From Diadema setosum (taxonomy: Eukaryota > Echinodermata > Echinoidea > Diadematoida > Diadematidae): DNA of 64,000 nt. Position 1 is the first letter of the stretch. Every line of letters begins with the position of its first letter. A program made the position numbers and the translations under genes. The notes below the pieces were generated by a model. That model made no database searches and was not told where the DNA came from. It saw only the letters and a program-made list of their open reading frames with translations. The stretch covers positions 1 to 64,000 of the forward strand of contig CM067067.1 in assembly GCA_033980235.1 (NCBI GenBank), read 5' to 3'. Shown here one piece after another: positions 1 through 12,625 of the stretch.

Positions 1-280
1 TCTATAGCGGCCATCTGTCTACAACGGCCACTTTTTGGTCTCACTCGGGGTGACCAATATACACAGGTTAGACTAAAACCCCTGAAATAAAATCTGTCTT
101 AGCGACCACCTGCTTATAGAGGCCACCTGCCGTATACAACCACTAAACACAAATTACTCCGAAAGAAAAAGCATGATAAAAATACCTGTCTACATATAGC
201 TACCTGCACCTATTTAATATACGATCACTTTTTTCGTCTCCCTTGGGATTGCCGCTATAGACAGGTTTGACTGTACACCC
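1..280. repeat. Degenerate dispersed repeat (ggccacctgtctatag-type words)
   Basis: Short recurring words such as ggccatctgtctacaa, ggccacctgc and ctatagacaggtttgactgta are scattered through this stretch. A related piece recurs at about 17180-17280 (ctatagcagtcacc...gctatagacaggtaatc). This looks like a dispersed repeat with internal short-period repetition. No coding signal is seen. Confidence 0.4.
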
Positions 281-800
281 AGCAAACACATAACGTTTTC
301 AGAACGGTTTCCTAAACGTTTTTTTTTTTTTGGGGGGGGGGGGAGGGGGGTTCCGTACGTCTTCGTATAAAATGGACGTTTTCAAAACGTATACATACAA
401 CGTCAAAGTTTTTTTTTTTTTTTAAATTACCCACATTAGACGTTTTTAAAAGGTTTTCTGGACGTTCTAGACGGATATGAAAGGTTCTCTAAACGTTCTG
501 GAAAGGGTCATAAGAATTTTTAGACGTTCTTAAAACGTTTTTGAACGTTCTAGATGGTTTTCAAAGGTTTTCTGGACGTCCGCAGAATGTCCACACAACG
601 TTTTGATATTCTTAAAAGGTTTTACTTACGTCTATAACGTCCAAAAGGTTATCTGCAGGTCCTTAAAAATTCCGAAAGGTTTTTATTGATTTTTTAAAAG
701 TTTTAAAAACGTTTTTATTAAGTCCATTTGAAACGTTTTTAATACGTCGAAAGCCCTCCACAAAAAGACGTTCTGAAAACATCCAAATGGTAGCTGGGCA
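281..800. repeat. AT-rich degenerate short-period array (acgttttNNaacgtt words)
   Basis: The words aacgtttt, acgttct and aaaggttttctggacgt recur every 20-30 bases over about 500 bases, broken by T and G homopolymer runs near 317-350 and 411-422. The period is loose, so this is an old short-period array. There is no supportable ORF. Confidence 0.45.
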
Positions 801-1480
801 TGTATTTGAAAACCCTCTACAGATTTTCATGTAAGGGTAAAACCATCTCGAGTGAACACGTTTTTCTACGTTTCCGCAGCATCTGAAAGCCCGCAGACCA
901 ACGGCGTAAATCCGTACTGAGGAGTGGGGGGGATGGTCACCATCACCACGATCACAAGCTCATAACCGGACCGGCGCAGCCTTTGGGGGGGGGGGGGGGA
1001 AGCTTTGTGCCCCCTCCCCCCCCCCCCCCCACACACACACTTTACAGTGATCGGAAGTCCCACTCTTTTGCAGAAATATAAAGTGGGAGGAGAATGGCAG
1101 CAAAAACATGAAGACTTTTTGTTCTTGTTGTTGCTTTTTTTTTTTGCTTGTCAGATGACTTGCGGCGGAAAATCAGTTTGTTTTTGAAATATCTGTGAGA
1201 GGGAGCGGAGCGACCGAACGGGGGGAGGGTGTGTATGGGGGGGGGGGGGGTGTATCCCTCTCCCACACGAGGAAGATTTTGCATTTTTAAGACCTGAAAT
1301 TCAGCGATCTGGTGCACACGTTTGGTGAAGTTTTTGTGTGTTTTTTTCTTTAAAAAACTCAATAGAAAATGAAATACTCACAATATATTATTGAATGACT
1401 AAATCGTGGTATTTCAGCTCTTGCTCCGCCTGTGCGACATCACTGCGAAGGCCTACAAAATAGTGGGGTCTATCACCGGC
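801..1480. other. Intergenic stretch with poly-G/poly-C runs and a dispersed repeat
   Basis: Homopurine and homopyrimidine runs occur at about 985-1000, 1012-1030 and 1218-1250. The segment around 1275-1330 (gacctgaaattcagcgatctggtgca) recurs at about 46164 and 46321, so it belongs to a dispersed family. The short ORFs here are proline/glycine runs translated from the homopolymers and are not genes. Confidence 0.5.
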
Positions 1481-3645
1481 GTAGACAGGATTTGATCTTA
1501 AAGGGAGCGGTTATGAGATCGTTAGGGAGCGAAGCAAGCAAGGGGGTAAGGTATGGTAGGGGGGTTTCCCCCTCCCACGGTGAAATCTTTTTACATTGAA
1601 AATTTTGACATTTTACTGTCCCAAAACTGCCGTTTGTAGCTATATTCTTCGCTTTGGAAACCAAGGGGGGGGGGGGGGGGGGCACACCGGCGCAACTGCT
1701 GTCAATCACTGGCAGCAACATCAGGAGAATGGCATAGCGATTAAATGCGAGCGAGCTTGAAAATTTTGACATAATACTTTTACAGTCTAAAAACTGCCGT
1801 TTGTAGATATACTTCTTCGCTTTAGGAATTAAGGGGTGCCGCACCGGGCGCCGCACCGGGCGCAACTGCTGTCAATCACTGGCAGCAACATCAGGAGAAT
1901 GGTGTAGCGATTAAATGCGAGCGAGCTTGAAAATTTTGGCATTTTACAGTCCAAAAACTGCCGTTTGTGGCTGTATTTTTTGCTTTGGAAATTAAGGGGG
2001 CGCACCGGGTGCAACTGCTGGCAATTACTGACAGCAACATCAGGAGAATGGCATAACAATTGAATGCGAGCGAGTGAAGCAAGCGAGCTTGAAAATCTTG
2101 ACATTTTACAGTCCAAAAACTGCCGTTTTTGGCTGTATTTTTTCCGCTTTGGAAATTAAGGGGGGCGCACCGGGCGCAACTGCTGGTAGTAACTGGCAGC
2201 AACATCAGGGGAATGGCATAACGATTAAATGCGAGCGAGTGAAGCGAGTGAGCTTGAAAATTTTGACTTTTTACAGTCTCAAAACTGTCGTTTGTATCTA
2301 TATTCTTCGCTTTGGAAATTAAGGGGGGCGCACCGGGCACATCTGCTGGCAATTAATGGCAGCATGCAACATCAGGAGAATGGCAGAACGATTGAATGCG
2401 AGCAAACGAAACGAGCGAGTTTGAAAAGTTTGACATTTTACAGTCCCCAAAGTGCCGTTTGTGGCTATATTTTTTCGCTTTGAAAATTAAGGGGGGGGGG
2501 GCACACCGGGCCAACTGCCGGCAATTACTGGCAGCAACATCAGGGGAAAGGCATAACGATTAAATGCGAGCGAGCGAAGCGAGTGAGCTTGAAAATTTTG
2601 ACTTTTTACAGTCCCAAAACTGTCGTTTGTAGCTATATTTTTCGCTTTGGAAATTAAGGGGGGGGGGGGGCGCACCGGGCACAAGTGCTGGCAATTACTG
2701 CCAGTACGCAACATCAGGAGAATGGCATAACGATTGAATGCGAGCAAGCGAAGCCAGCGAGTTTGACAATTTTGACATTTTACAGTCCCCAAAGTGCCGT
2801 TTGTGGCTGTATTTTTTTCGCTTTGGAAATTAAGGGGGGGGGGGCACGCCGAGCCAACTGCCGGCAATTATTGGCAGCAACATCAGGAGAATGGCATAAC
2901 GATTAAATGCGAGCGAGCGAAGCGAGTGAGCTTGAAAATTTTGATATTTTACAGTCCAAAAAACTGTCCTTTGTGGCTGTATTATTTCGCTTTGGAAATC
3001 AAGGGGGGCGCACCAGGTGAAAACTGCTGGCAGTTACTGGCAGCAATATCAGGAGAATGGCATAATGATTAAATGCGAGTGAGCTTGAAAATTTTGACAT
3101 TTTACAGTCCCCAAAACTGTCGTTTGTGGCTGTATTTTTTCGCTTTGGAAACTAAGGAGGCGCACCGCGCGAAAACTACTGGCAATTACTAGCAGCAACA
3201 ACAGGAGAATGGCATGATTAAATGCGAGCAAGCGAAGCGAGCGAGCTTCAAAATTTTGACATTTTACAGTCCAAAAACTGCCGTTTGTAGCTATATTTTT
3301 CGCTTGGGAAACTAAGGGGGGCGCATCGGGCGAAAATTGCTGGCAATTACTGGCTGCAACATCAGGAGAATGGTATAATGATTAAATGCGAGCGAGCAAA
3401 GCGAGCGAGCTTCAAAATTTTGACATTTTACAGTCCAAAAACTGTCGATTGTAGCTATATATTTCGCTTTGGAAATTAAGGTGGGCGCACCGGGCGCAAC
3501 TGCTGTCAGCTGGCAGCAACATCAGGAGAATGGCATAGCGATAAATGCGAGCGAGCGGAGCGAACGAGCTTTAAAATTTTGACATTTTACACTCCAAAAA
3601 CTGCCGTTTGTGGCTATATTTTTTGCTTTTGTTTGTCCCACTTTT
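1480..3645. repeat. ~165-bp tandem satellite, about 13 units
   Basis: The landmark ttttgacattttacagtcc (with variants) recurs at about 1603, 1764, 1934, 2095, 2263, 2429, 2596, 2769, 2939, 3093, 3255, 3418 and 3578, a spacing of about 154-173 bases. Each unit also has gctttggaaattaagg, a variable G run, gcgcaccgggc, ggcagcaacatcaggagaatgg and a gcgagcgaagcgagcgagc block. The G runs differ in length from unit to unit. Six-frame ORFs over the array are by-products of the period and are not called as genes. Confidence 0.9.
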
Positions 3646-3726
3646 ATGGGGGAACCATTCCCCCCCCCCCCCATCGACGCCTCTGCATATGAGGGTGCTT
3701 TTGTTAAGTGAAGGATCTGCTGCACA

Positions 3727-3968
3727 CTCTTTGATAAATTAGGGAAATATACGTCAATCTCAAAAGTGTACAAAGTCTATCGAAAGGGATCCTGTATAGC
3801 GGAGCTTTTGCATGTTTAAGATTGCAATACAACTATCTGGTGCATAGCTCTTTGATAAATTAGGGAAATATACGTCAATCTCAAAAGTGTACAAAATCTA
3901 TCGAAAGGGATCCTGTATAGCGGAGCTTTTGCATGTTTAAGATTGCAATACAACTATCTGGTGCATAG
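3727..3968. repeat. 121-bp direct duplication
   Basis: Two almost identical units, 3727-3847 and 3848-3968, start ctctttgataaattaggg and end with aactatctggtgcatag. They differ at only a few bases. The segment gcggagcttttgcatgtttaag is related to sequence near 46560, so the duplicated unit comes from a dispersed family. Confidence 0.9.
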
Positions 3969-5690
3969 TTCTGGCGATATTTGGACAATTTTCCATTAAG
4001 AAGGTTCGAGATTTGTCCTCATCTCGGGAATTGCTTGGGGGATAAATGATTTGTCTGCCTAAACACTTCCGTATGGGCGGGCAGATGCCCCTTCCCCCCC
4101 CCCCCCCCCCCCGAGATAGATTCGACGCCCCTGATCTTCCCTGGGTATGCCCATAGATGTAGCCTGACTGAGTCACCAGTCACTGTCGTTTCTCAGGAAT
4201 GATTCAGGAAATGGAGGGGGTTCAATTATGGCGATATAGTTTTTTTTTATTGTTTGTTTGTTTGTTTTCGTACATATTTTGCAGATGGTCCCAAGTTACT
4301 CGCGTCATAGCATGTTTACATGTAGGCCTATACTATGTGACGTTGTCAACGTCTGAGCCATACCTTACATTGTACAGTATCGTCGGCCTCATGCCAAAAG
4401 GGCACTAATAGTGTACAAAGTCTATGGTGTTAAGGCCCTTTTGGCATAAGGTAGACGGTTATGTCGATGTTACTTTCTTCGCGAGCGAGCGCTTGAGAAA
4501 ATTATGTATACATTTTCCTACAAGATAGAATACTGTTCAGCTCTGTTACCTGTCTGAAGGCCGGCGTACAAACGTCACGCAATATGCCAAAATTGATACA
4601 ATCACATTTCTGCTTCCTCCATTTTTTTTGGCAAAATTCAGGGGGGATGATTGTACAGGCCATCCCCCCCTCCTCCATTTCAGGGGGGGGGGGATATATC
4701 CCCCATCCCCCCCCCCGGGATTTACGCCCATGATATCATTACAACAAAACCACCGTTTACAAACGTATTACTCTTACAACAATCAATATCACGTTTACCC
4801 CCCTTCCCCCCCTCCCCCCCAAAAAAACACCCTTATATATTATCATTGTTACTTAAAACATTGATTTCAAATTTTAAAACAATTGGTCAAACATTAAAAA
4901 AAAAATCTTCATATATCACAGATCACATAACACAGAACATAAGAAGGCGGGTATTGCACTATTGTGTATGGCAGTATTGCACTGGCTGAGTCAGAAAAAT
5001 TTGCCTGAGACTTAAAAAAATGGCACATGGCTTATGAGGAAAAATGAAAAATTGGAAATGAAATCAACAATGAACATAAAAACAAATTCTGTGCTTATTT
5101 TACATATACTGGTTACTTGCACTTATTGATGCAGAGGTTGTTATAAACATTTCTCAAATACTATATGACAAAAATATATATTGCATTCATGTCATTCATC
5201 AGAAAAAAAAAAAACCTTAATCACTTACAACATTACATTTATATTAAAAGACTTGTTAAAACATAAAGCACAAAAAAAAGACTTCACATATCACATGATT
5301 CAAATCATTAAAAAAAGACAGACAAGCGTGCATTTCAATCAGACAAAAAAGAAAAAGATTAATACTGTAAAAAAAAAAACGGCAGGTGAGAGAGAAAGAA
5401 CATCCTAACTGGCAAACAAACAAACCATATGTTTGGATATCAGAAAAGGACGTAAAAAAAAATCTGTTATTGAGATCTGGATTTCTGTCCCTTCCATTTG
5501 TTGGTGCAGGTGGTGCTATACAAACACTTTTATCACATTAAACTCGGTTCAATACTTTAGCACATGCACACACTCTATACAGTATCTACACACGTACATG
5601 TATTTAAAAAGGATCCTAATTTACAATGTGTTGTTAAAAGATACACCATAGGCAAGCACACGCACACCCACACACACACACTCACACACA
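3969..5690. other. Intergenic low-complexity stretch, no gene seen
   Basis: There are C runs around 4096-4114 and 4710-4717 and G runs around 4684-4693. AT-rich sequence with A runs follows to 5440, then a (CA)n microsatellite at about 5660-5702. No open reading frame shows recognisable protein character. Confidence 0.5.
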
Positions 5691-6079
5691 CACTCACACA
5701 CAACATAAATATTCATTTAACAAGCGAATTAAATGAGGAATAGCACTGGTATTATGTCTTTCTGTTCTGTACCGGACAGTGGTGAATTTCTGTTTACTTC
5801 TTGTATTGTGTGAGTGATTACGGGGTGGCGGAAACAGGTGGTGCAACTTGGAGGATGGATCCAGGAGGGTCCTCGCGAAAGACACACAGAGGTCTCGCCG
5901 CCTGTCACTGAGGGTGGGGAGGTGCAGAGTGTCCCTAGCGTCTGAAGAGCTGGATAGCTTCGACCAATGATGATTCTGCAGGCTCGCTTTTGTATGCGCT
6001 CAATCAAGTCAACCTGTTTCTTGGTGAGAGCCGCGGCCCAAACAGGAACAGCGTATTCTAAAATTGGTCGTAACAGAAG
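5690..6079 (-). pseudogene. LINE ORF2 C-terminal fragment (left part of the split minus-strand LINE)
   Basis: On the minus strand the translation reads RPILEYAVPVW followed by a Q-V-D-L-I-E-R-I-Q-K-R-A-C-R-I block. This is the region after the reverse-transcriptase domain in CR1/L2/Jockey-group LINEs. The reading frame shifts near 5885-5950, and the C-terminal part (SFARTLLDPSSKLHHLFPPP and onward) continues in another frame to about 5694. The fragment joins in register to the minus-strand LINE that resumes at 9191: DLLTVYL from the right part and LLRPILEY from the left part form one continuous family sequence. The two parts are therefore one element split by the plus-strand LINE between them. 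Confidence 0.85.
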
Positions 6080-8654
6080 CGGTGGTGGGGTTGCAGTCTT
6101 TTTGAATAACAACATTAGATTTGTCCAACGAGATGACCTATGTATAAATGACAAACTGGAGATGATAATCACAGAAATTCACAATGAAAAACAAAAGTCA
6201 TTTATTGTCATAACGTGGTATAGACCACCGAATTCAAATGTTCAAACTTTTAATGAATTTGATCAAGTTTTGCAAAAGATTGACGATTTGGGCTTACCAT
6301 ATTTTATTTTAGGGGACATGAATTGTGATGTCACAATGAATGCATGGCACACAAATAAGCTCTTAGATATTATGAAGTCATATAATTGTCAGCAGATTAT
6401 TGATACGCCCACACGAGTAACTAATGTAACTTCCACAACAGTTGATCTTATATTTTGTAGTACTAGAGATAAAATAATCAAAAGTGGTGTTGTTGAATTG
6501 TCCATCAGTGACCACTACATGATATATTGCATTCTTGGTAGGCAACAATCTAGTTTTACTGGTCATAAGTATAAAACTGGAAGAAATATGAGGCATTTTG
6601 ATGCAGATGCCTTCAAAAGAGATGTGGATCAATTAAATTTTGGGCCATTATTTCTGTTAAAATATCCTGAAGTTGTTTGTTCAATTTTTCTCACCATGTT
6701 AATGGATGTCATCAATAAACATGCACCACTTCGTAAAACTCGTATTAAACAAAAAGAGTCACCTTGGATGACTCCTACTATTCTACACCTTATGCGTGAT
6801 AGAGATCGCCTTAAGGCTAAAGCCAAGAAAACTAAGAATGATGATGATTGGGAAAAATATAAGATTGCACGTAATAATGTAACTGCAACTATTCGACAAG
6901 CTAAACGTGAATTTATCTCTATGAAGATAGGGTCTGCAATGGAAAATCCTAAAAAAGTATGGAATGCCTTGCATTCACTAACCTTTGGAAAGAAAACTGG
7001 CAAGCAAGCAACTTCTATTAAAGTGAACGGTAATACTGTACACGGCCAGGCATTGTCTAATACTTTCAATGATTATTTCATATCCATTGGTAAAGATTTA
7101 CATGATGATAATGTACAACTTGTAGATGACACAGATCAGTGTGAAGAGTCATTTTTGTCTTATCTTGATCTGCCCTCCTTTGTGTTTCAGGATGTCATAT
7201 CCTCTGACGTTGAAATGATATTGAAAAAATTATCTGAAAGTAAGGCAACAGGTCCAGATAATCTACCAGCTAAGTTGTTAAAAGTTGTATCTATTATCAT
7301 TGCACCTGTTGTCACTCACATTATTAATCTGTCATTACATACAGGCATTGTGCCCAGTCAGTGGAAATGTGCTAGGGTAACACCTGTACATAAAGGGGGT
7401 AGTAAATCATTGTTGGAAAATTATAGACCTATCTCTGTGATCCCGATCTTGGCCAAAGTTATGGAAAGTGTTGTGTACAATCAACTGTTCAGTTATCTCA
7501 GTAAGTATGATGTGTTATCTGACTGTCAGTCAGGTTTCACACCTAAGTATTCTACACAAACTGCCTTATTAAATGTGACAGATAAATGGTTTTGTGAGAC
7601 AGACAAAGGCAATTTTACTGGGCTGGTAATGATTGATTTGCGTAAAGCTTTTGATATGGTTAATCATAGTATATTGCTCAAGAAACTAAAACTGTATGGG
7701 TTTGATAATTCTACTCTGAACTGGTTTAAGAGCTACTTTGATGGAAGAACTCAGTTCACGTCCATTAATGGTTATGCATCCCATAGTAGTAGAGTAACAT
7801 GCGGTGTACCACAAGGGTCCTTGCTGGGACCATTATTGTTCTCCTTGTTCGTCAATGATATGCCAAATAGACTGCGATGCAATGTATCGCTATATGCAGA
7901 TGATACGTGCCTGTTTACGTCTTCAGAGAACATACCTGAAATTGTTACTAAACTTGATCACGATTTAAACAGTTTATCACTGTGGTTAAAGAAAAATAAA
8001 TTGTTAGTGAATGTGAAGAAATGTGAACTGATGTTCATAGGAACACAACAACGTTTGAAATATGTTCAAAATGATCTGGCTAACTGTCATATATATATTG
8101 ATGGTAATGAAATTAAACAAGTTAAATCTTGCAAATATCTTGGTGTGGTCATTGATCACAACTTAACATGGAACAAACATATTGATCTTGTAATGAATAA
8201 AGTTGTGAAGAATATGTACCTGCTTCGAAGACTACGTCCATATATTGATAAAGATGTTGCTTTGACATTCTTTAAATCTTTAATTCAATGTCACTTTGAT
8301 TACTGTAGTTCTGTATGGAGCAACGCTAGCAAATCGCTTTTGAGAAAATTGCAAGTTCTTCAAAATCGATCTTTACGAATTGTTATGAATGTTGATTATA
8401 GATATCCTTCAAATTCATTGTACACTGTACTGAAACTCGACCGTCTTGATTTACGGTGGTGGAAACAGTTAGCATGTACTATGTTCAGAGCTGTGTTTAA
8501 TTTTTATCCGCCATATCTATGTGAGTTATTTTGTTACCGTGAGTTAGTGTATCGTACTAGGTCAGGTGAAAAGAAACTACAACTTTTTCGACCAAAAACT
8601 AATTATGGGAAAAGATCCCTAAGGTACAGAGGAGCTAAATTATGGAATGATTAG
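6080..8654 (+). CDS. LINE ORF2: partial endonuclease plus reverse transcriptase
   Basis: About 858 codons are open to the stop at 8654. The start is internal to the element: the nominal ATG at 5967 lies in antisense sequence of the older LINE, so the first ~38 codons of that longer ORF are chimeric and not native. Endonuclease landmarks include SGGGVAVF, the metal-site block ILGDMNCDV, the S-T-T-V-D-L-I-F segment and SDHYMIY. Reverse-transcriptase landmarks are KATGPDNLPAKLLK, NYRPISVIP, RKAFDMVNHSILL, CGVPQGSLLGPLLF and the catalytic YADD at 7893-7904. The tail ends in the usual RYRGAKLWND-type sequence. It would encode the protein that nicks the target and copies the RNA. The N-terminal endonuclease part is missing, so this copy is probably not autonomous. 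Confidence 0.88.
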
Positions 8655-8744
8655 AATTATCAGGATATAAATTCTATCCTATCCTTCAAACGATTCATCC
8701 TGACATGTAATAACAATATATTTTGAAGTGGCAGTGATTAATTA

Positions 8745-8808
8745 TTTTGGGGTTTGGGGGTTTGGGTTTTGGGTTTGGGTTTTGGGTTTTGGTTTTGGGT
8801 TTTGGGGT
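8745..8808 (+). repeat. G-rich (GGGTTT/GGGTTTT)n minisatellite in the LINE 3' UTR
   Basis: Alternating runs of three or more G and three or four T cover about 64 bases just after the LINE stop codon. At least eight G-tracts are present on the plus (LINE sense) strand, enough to form G-quadruplexes in DNA or in the LINE RNA. It resembles telomeric repeat but is irregular. Confidence 0.85.
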
Positions 8809-9190
8809 TCTGAACTGATCTGGATTAAGGGTCATGGGGTAAAAGGTCATGGAACTCATTATATATTAAAACAGAAAAAATGTGTAGCGATGGAGGCATC
8901 CTTTCTTAAAATTGTGGGGTTTTTTTAATGATGTAATGCATATTATATTGTAATGTATTGTGTGTATTTCTAAGTATATTGCATATATTGTACAAATATT
9001 TTTTCTATCTCTTTCTTATTCCTTTTACGTGTGTTTCAATGTTTGTACATTTTAATGATTGTATGTTGTTTTTTTGTGTTTTTTTTTTTTGGGTAATACT
9101 GTATATGGTCGGACCCCTGTGAAAAACAGCTCTTAGCTGACCAGGGCTATCCGTCCCATGAGTGGAGAATAAATAAATAAAAATAAATAA

Positions 9191-11235
9191 AAAGATAGAC
9201 TGTTAGGAGGTCAGCTGGGGGAAGACCATGGAACTTAAGTCTGCGCAGAATGAAGAGTCGACTGTTGCCCTTGCAGACCATGCTGCTGACCTGGGTGTCC
9301 CATTTCAAATTTGATTGGATGAACACTCCTAGTAGCTTAACAACTTTGTTGTTCTCCAGCACTTGGTCGTTAAGCGTTATGATGGTTGGTGGTGGAAGCG
9401 CCCTTGCAAAACATAATATCCATGTTTGCACACTTCTTCAAGTTAAGACGCATATGTTACTATCAGTTGCCCATTGTTGTAATTCCATTAGTTTATCTGG
9501 CAGTGAAGATTGGCTGTTGATATTCCGACATTCGACCACCGTTAGGTCGTCCAAGTATTTGTAGTGTCGGGTATCAGTAGGCGCGGGGCTCACCTCGTCG
9601 TTGTTGAAGACGTCGTTGATTAAGGCAGCAAAGACAACTGGTCCTAGCTTCGTACCCTGCGGGACTCCTGACGTGAGGATGCATGGGTCAGAGAGTGTGT
9701 TTTTGTACTTTACTCGCTGTTCTCTGCTACACAAGAAATCTGCGATCCAGGCGACGTATGACGGAACCACTCCCATATTGATCAGTCTTCCAACGGCGAC
9801 AGTGTGGTCAACGTGATCGAAAGCTTTAGAGAAGTCAGTTAGCAGGAGATCAAGAGTTGAAAGGGAACCAGTGGTGTCCGCGTGTTTGTGCAAGGTGTCC
9901 AAGATGTTAACAAGACAGTGTGTAGTAGACACCCCCTTCATGTTCCCATATGCTGTGCTGGATCTAGCTGGGGGCGCATCATACGTAATTGTGTCACGAG
10001 CCACAAAGTGTTCTGCCACCTTAGCGAAGTGGTCTGTAAGGGCGATGGGACGAAGGTTGCTGATTGTAGCGGGTGACGATTTTAGAATTGGAACAACATT
10101 GGCTCGTTTCCATTCCAAAGGCACCTCGTGATCGCCGTAGGAAGTGTTCATGATGTGTGACAGGGGACGAGAGAGTTCGTATAGGCGAAAAGCCGGATGA
10201 ACCTAGCAGAAATCCCATCAGGGCCACAAGACTTCCGCTGTTTGACATGATTGAGTTGTGTGAAGACTTCATGCGGTTCTACATGGAGAGGTGGCGGTGA
10301 AGGTAAGTATGCGGGCAAGCGCGATTTGTCAAGCACAGAAAGATCACCACCGATTGACGCGAAGTGCTGACATATAGCGTCACCGATAGCTTTATGGTCG
10401 TTCGGGGCAATATCAGGGACAGTGATGCTCATCTTGGGGGCATTTCCAGACAGCATTCTGATATGTCTGAACCATTCACCAGGAGAAGATTTCTTCAATC
10501 TTTGCACTCGATTGACGTAATTGTTTTTCTTCGCTTTGCGGATTTCTCGTACCACTTTGTTTCTCAGTTGTCTCCATAGGAACTCGCGCTTTTCGCTAAA
10601 TATGCTCTCTGTCTTTTGGCTATTAGGGACTTGATAAGAGGAGTGATCCACACTTTGTCCTCACTATGCAGTTTCACTGACCTCTGCGAAAAGTATTTGT
10701 CGATTGATTCATGGATTGTTTGATAGAAGGCCGAACACTTAGCCTGTATACCGTGTGCATCATATACCTCTGACCAATCGTGGTCAGATATCCATGTTCC
10801 GTACTGACGAATGCTGCTATCTGGCATGGGCCGCACGAGACGTTTTCGCGTGGTGTTGCTCCGCTGAGTCTCGACAGTTGGCAAGGAGTAGGACGCAATT
10901 GTGGTCGCTAAGTCCTATGGGTGGTATGATCTCTGCTGGACGATAACTGCTAGATCTGTTTGTGAATATCTTATCAAGGATGACATCACCGAGAGTGGGT
11001 TGGTCAACAATCTGGACGAACGCGTTGGACATGACTCCGCTGACGTCCAGGTGATTAAGGTCACCCATGATGAAGACCGCAGTATCGGGCTGTTTGGTTA
11101 GAATAACGTCAGTTGTAGATCCGATATGATCAAGGAGTGATGCGGCAATTGGGCTGCGGGGTGGGTAATACACTGCTCCAATGACTATTCTCGAGGAAGG
11201 GCGAGGAAGCCGATGTGGACGCAATTGAACAGCAA
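9191..11235 (-). pseudogene. Older minus-strand LINE ORF2 (endonuclease to RT), frameshifted
   Basis: Reading from 11224 downwards, the endonuclease part shows IVIGAVYYPP, IMGDLNHLDV and GLSDHNCVLL. A linker follows (10884-10564), then a conserved pre-RT block ending SCGPDGISARFIRLF. The RT proper (10151-9438) has DFSKAFDHVDH, SGVPQGTKLGPVVF and the catalytic YLDD at 9546-9557. The post-RT VVKLLGVFIQSNLKW runs to LLTVYL at 9200. Frame changes occur near 10880, 10600, 10170 and 9435, so it cannot encode one protein. Its C-terminal part is the fragment at 5690-6079. It appears truncated at about 11235 within the endonuclease. Confidence 0.85.
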
Positions 11236-11481
11236 TTGAACTAAAGGATACACACAGTCATTGTTTACGAATTATCGTATATCACATAATACAGAACACA
11301 TAATATGATGCTTGCTGACAGTGATTGGGGACTATAATAGAAAGGCAAGATTATCAGTTCTCATAAGCGAGAGTTATACTTATTCAGGAGCGTTAGAACG
11401 CATGTTTTCAACTTTTGATTTGCAATGGAATTGTCAGTACTTTAGGTCATAGAGAAATTCAATTCAGCATGTACACAATCG

Positions 11482-11528
<47 letters not shown>

Positions 11529-12594
11529 GGTCACAAAGTATAATAGCTTGCAAGCGATTACTGTCCATGCAAAGTGGTTTGTTGTTTGTTTTTGTTTTTT
11601 CAAAGAAGCGTGTACTTATAAAAGCTATGTAAAACGAATCTTTCCGCGGTTTAAGAAAACTTTCCCGGTCGCCTTTTTTTTTCTAAAAATTGATAGAAAA
11701 TTATTGCACATAGTTATATGCCGGTACTGCTATTTTTACCTTTCAGGTGCAAATGATATACCTAAGAACCTGACAAAGACAACACATACAGCATCAGTAG
11801 TGTAGGAGTTTTTTATAGTCATGATGAAATCGGCCATGTCCCATGATTGTGCAGAAACAATTCTGCTATGGATAGGATTATCTGGATTAGTACTTCCGGT
11901 GTTGACTTGATGTTCCACATCATTTGGTGGAACACCCTGATCAGCAGATCTGGAGCTGGTTTCCTAGGGGTCCACAATATTTCAGCATTACTGGCATATC
12001 TGTAATTTAGTGTACCGTATATTGTTATCACAAGCAACAGTTTTCTGCCCATGTGAAGAAACTATAACGGACTGCTTATTCATAACCTTGTAATCAGTTA
12101 TCATGGTTATGTTTCGTATTTATGACGATACACGACAGGTTATGCAACATGGAATGTTTATACGAGGATCCCCAATGGTGTTGAGAAAAGAGGAGAATTT
12201 ATCACTTTCAGGCACAAAAAATCACACGCACACACACACACACGCACACACAAACACGAACACACACGCGAGTGCGCGCGCAGGTTGATACGCACAACAC
12301 ACACACTCAAGAACACGCAAAGAATCACTTCCCTTCGATCTATAACTATTCTTTAATACTTTTCAGGCCCGTAACTAGGATTTTTATGGGAGGGTTCAGA
12401 ATATTAGTAGTGGACCTTAATAAAAAAAAAGGCTCCCCCGTGCATTTGTTTCGTTTCTTGTGCCACTTCCAGGTTTCATCGGCTGACAAGCAAAAAAAAA
12501 AAAAAAAAGCTTCAGCACAATTTTCTGATGCCACTAAATAATAAACAAGACTCCTTTCATTAGTTTGTTTATCACTATTATTTCTCTTCTTCCT

Positions 12595-12625
<31 letters not shown>

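Larger units (their letters stand above)
6080..9193 (+). mobile_element. 5'-truncated CR1/L2-group LINE inserted into a minus-strand LINE
   Basis: The element begins inside the endonuclease domain at about 6080 and ends with a 3' UTR closing in an ataaataaataaaaataaataaa tail at about 9170-9193. Its junctions fall inside an older minus-strand LINE, and the flanks join cleanly across it, sharing only aag, so any target duplication is very short. The 3' UTR (8655-9190) contains a G-rich minisatellite at 8745-8808. The long uninterrupted ORF suggests a comparatively recent insertion. The exact clade (CR1, L2, Crack or Rex-like) cannot be fixed by eye. Confidence 0.88.

Noticed and set aside
866..3773. 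Overlapping ORFs across the satellite and poly-G regions on both strands
   Set aside because: They follow the tandem period or homopolymer runs, appear on both strands and have repeat-derived composition.
5967..6079. ATG at 5967 as the true start of the LINE ORF
   Set aside because: The first ~38 codons are antisense of the older LINE; the LINE sequence itself begins at about 6080.
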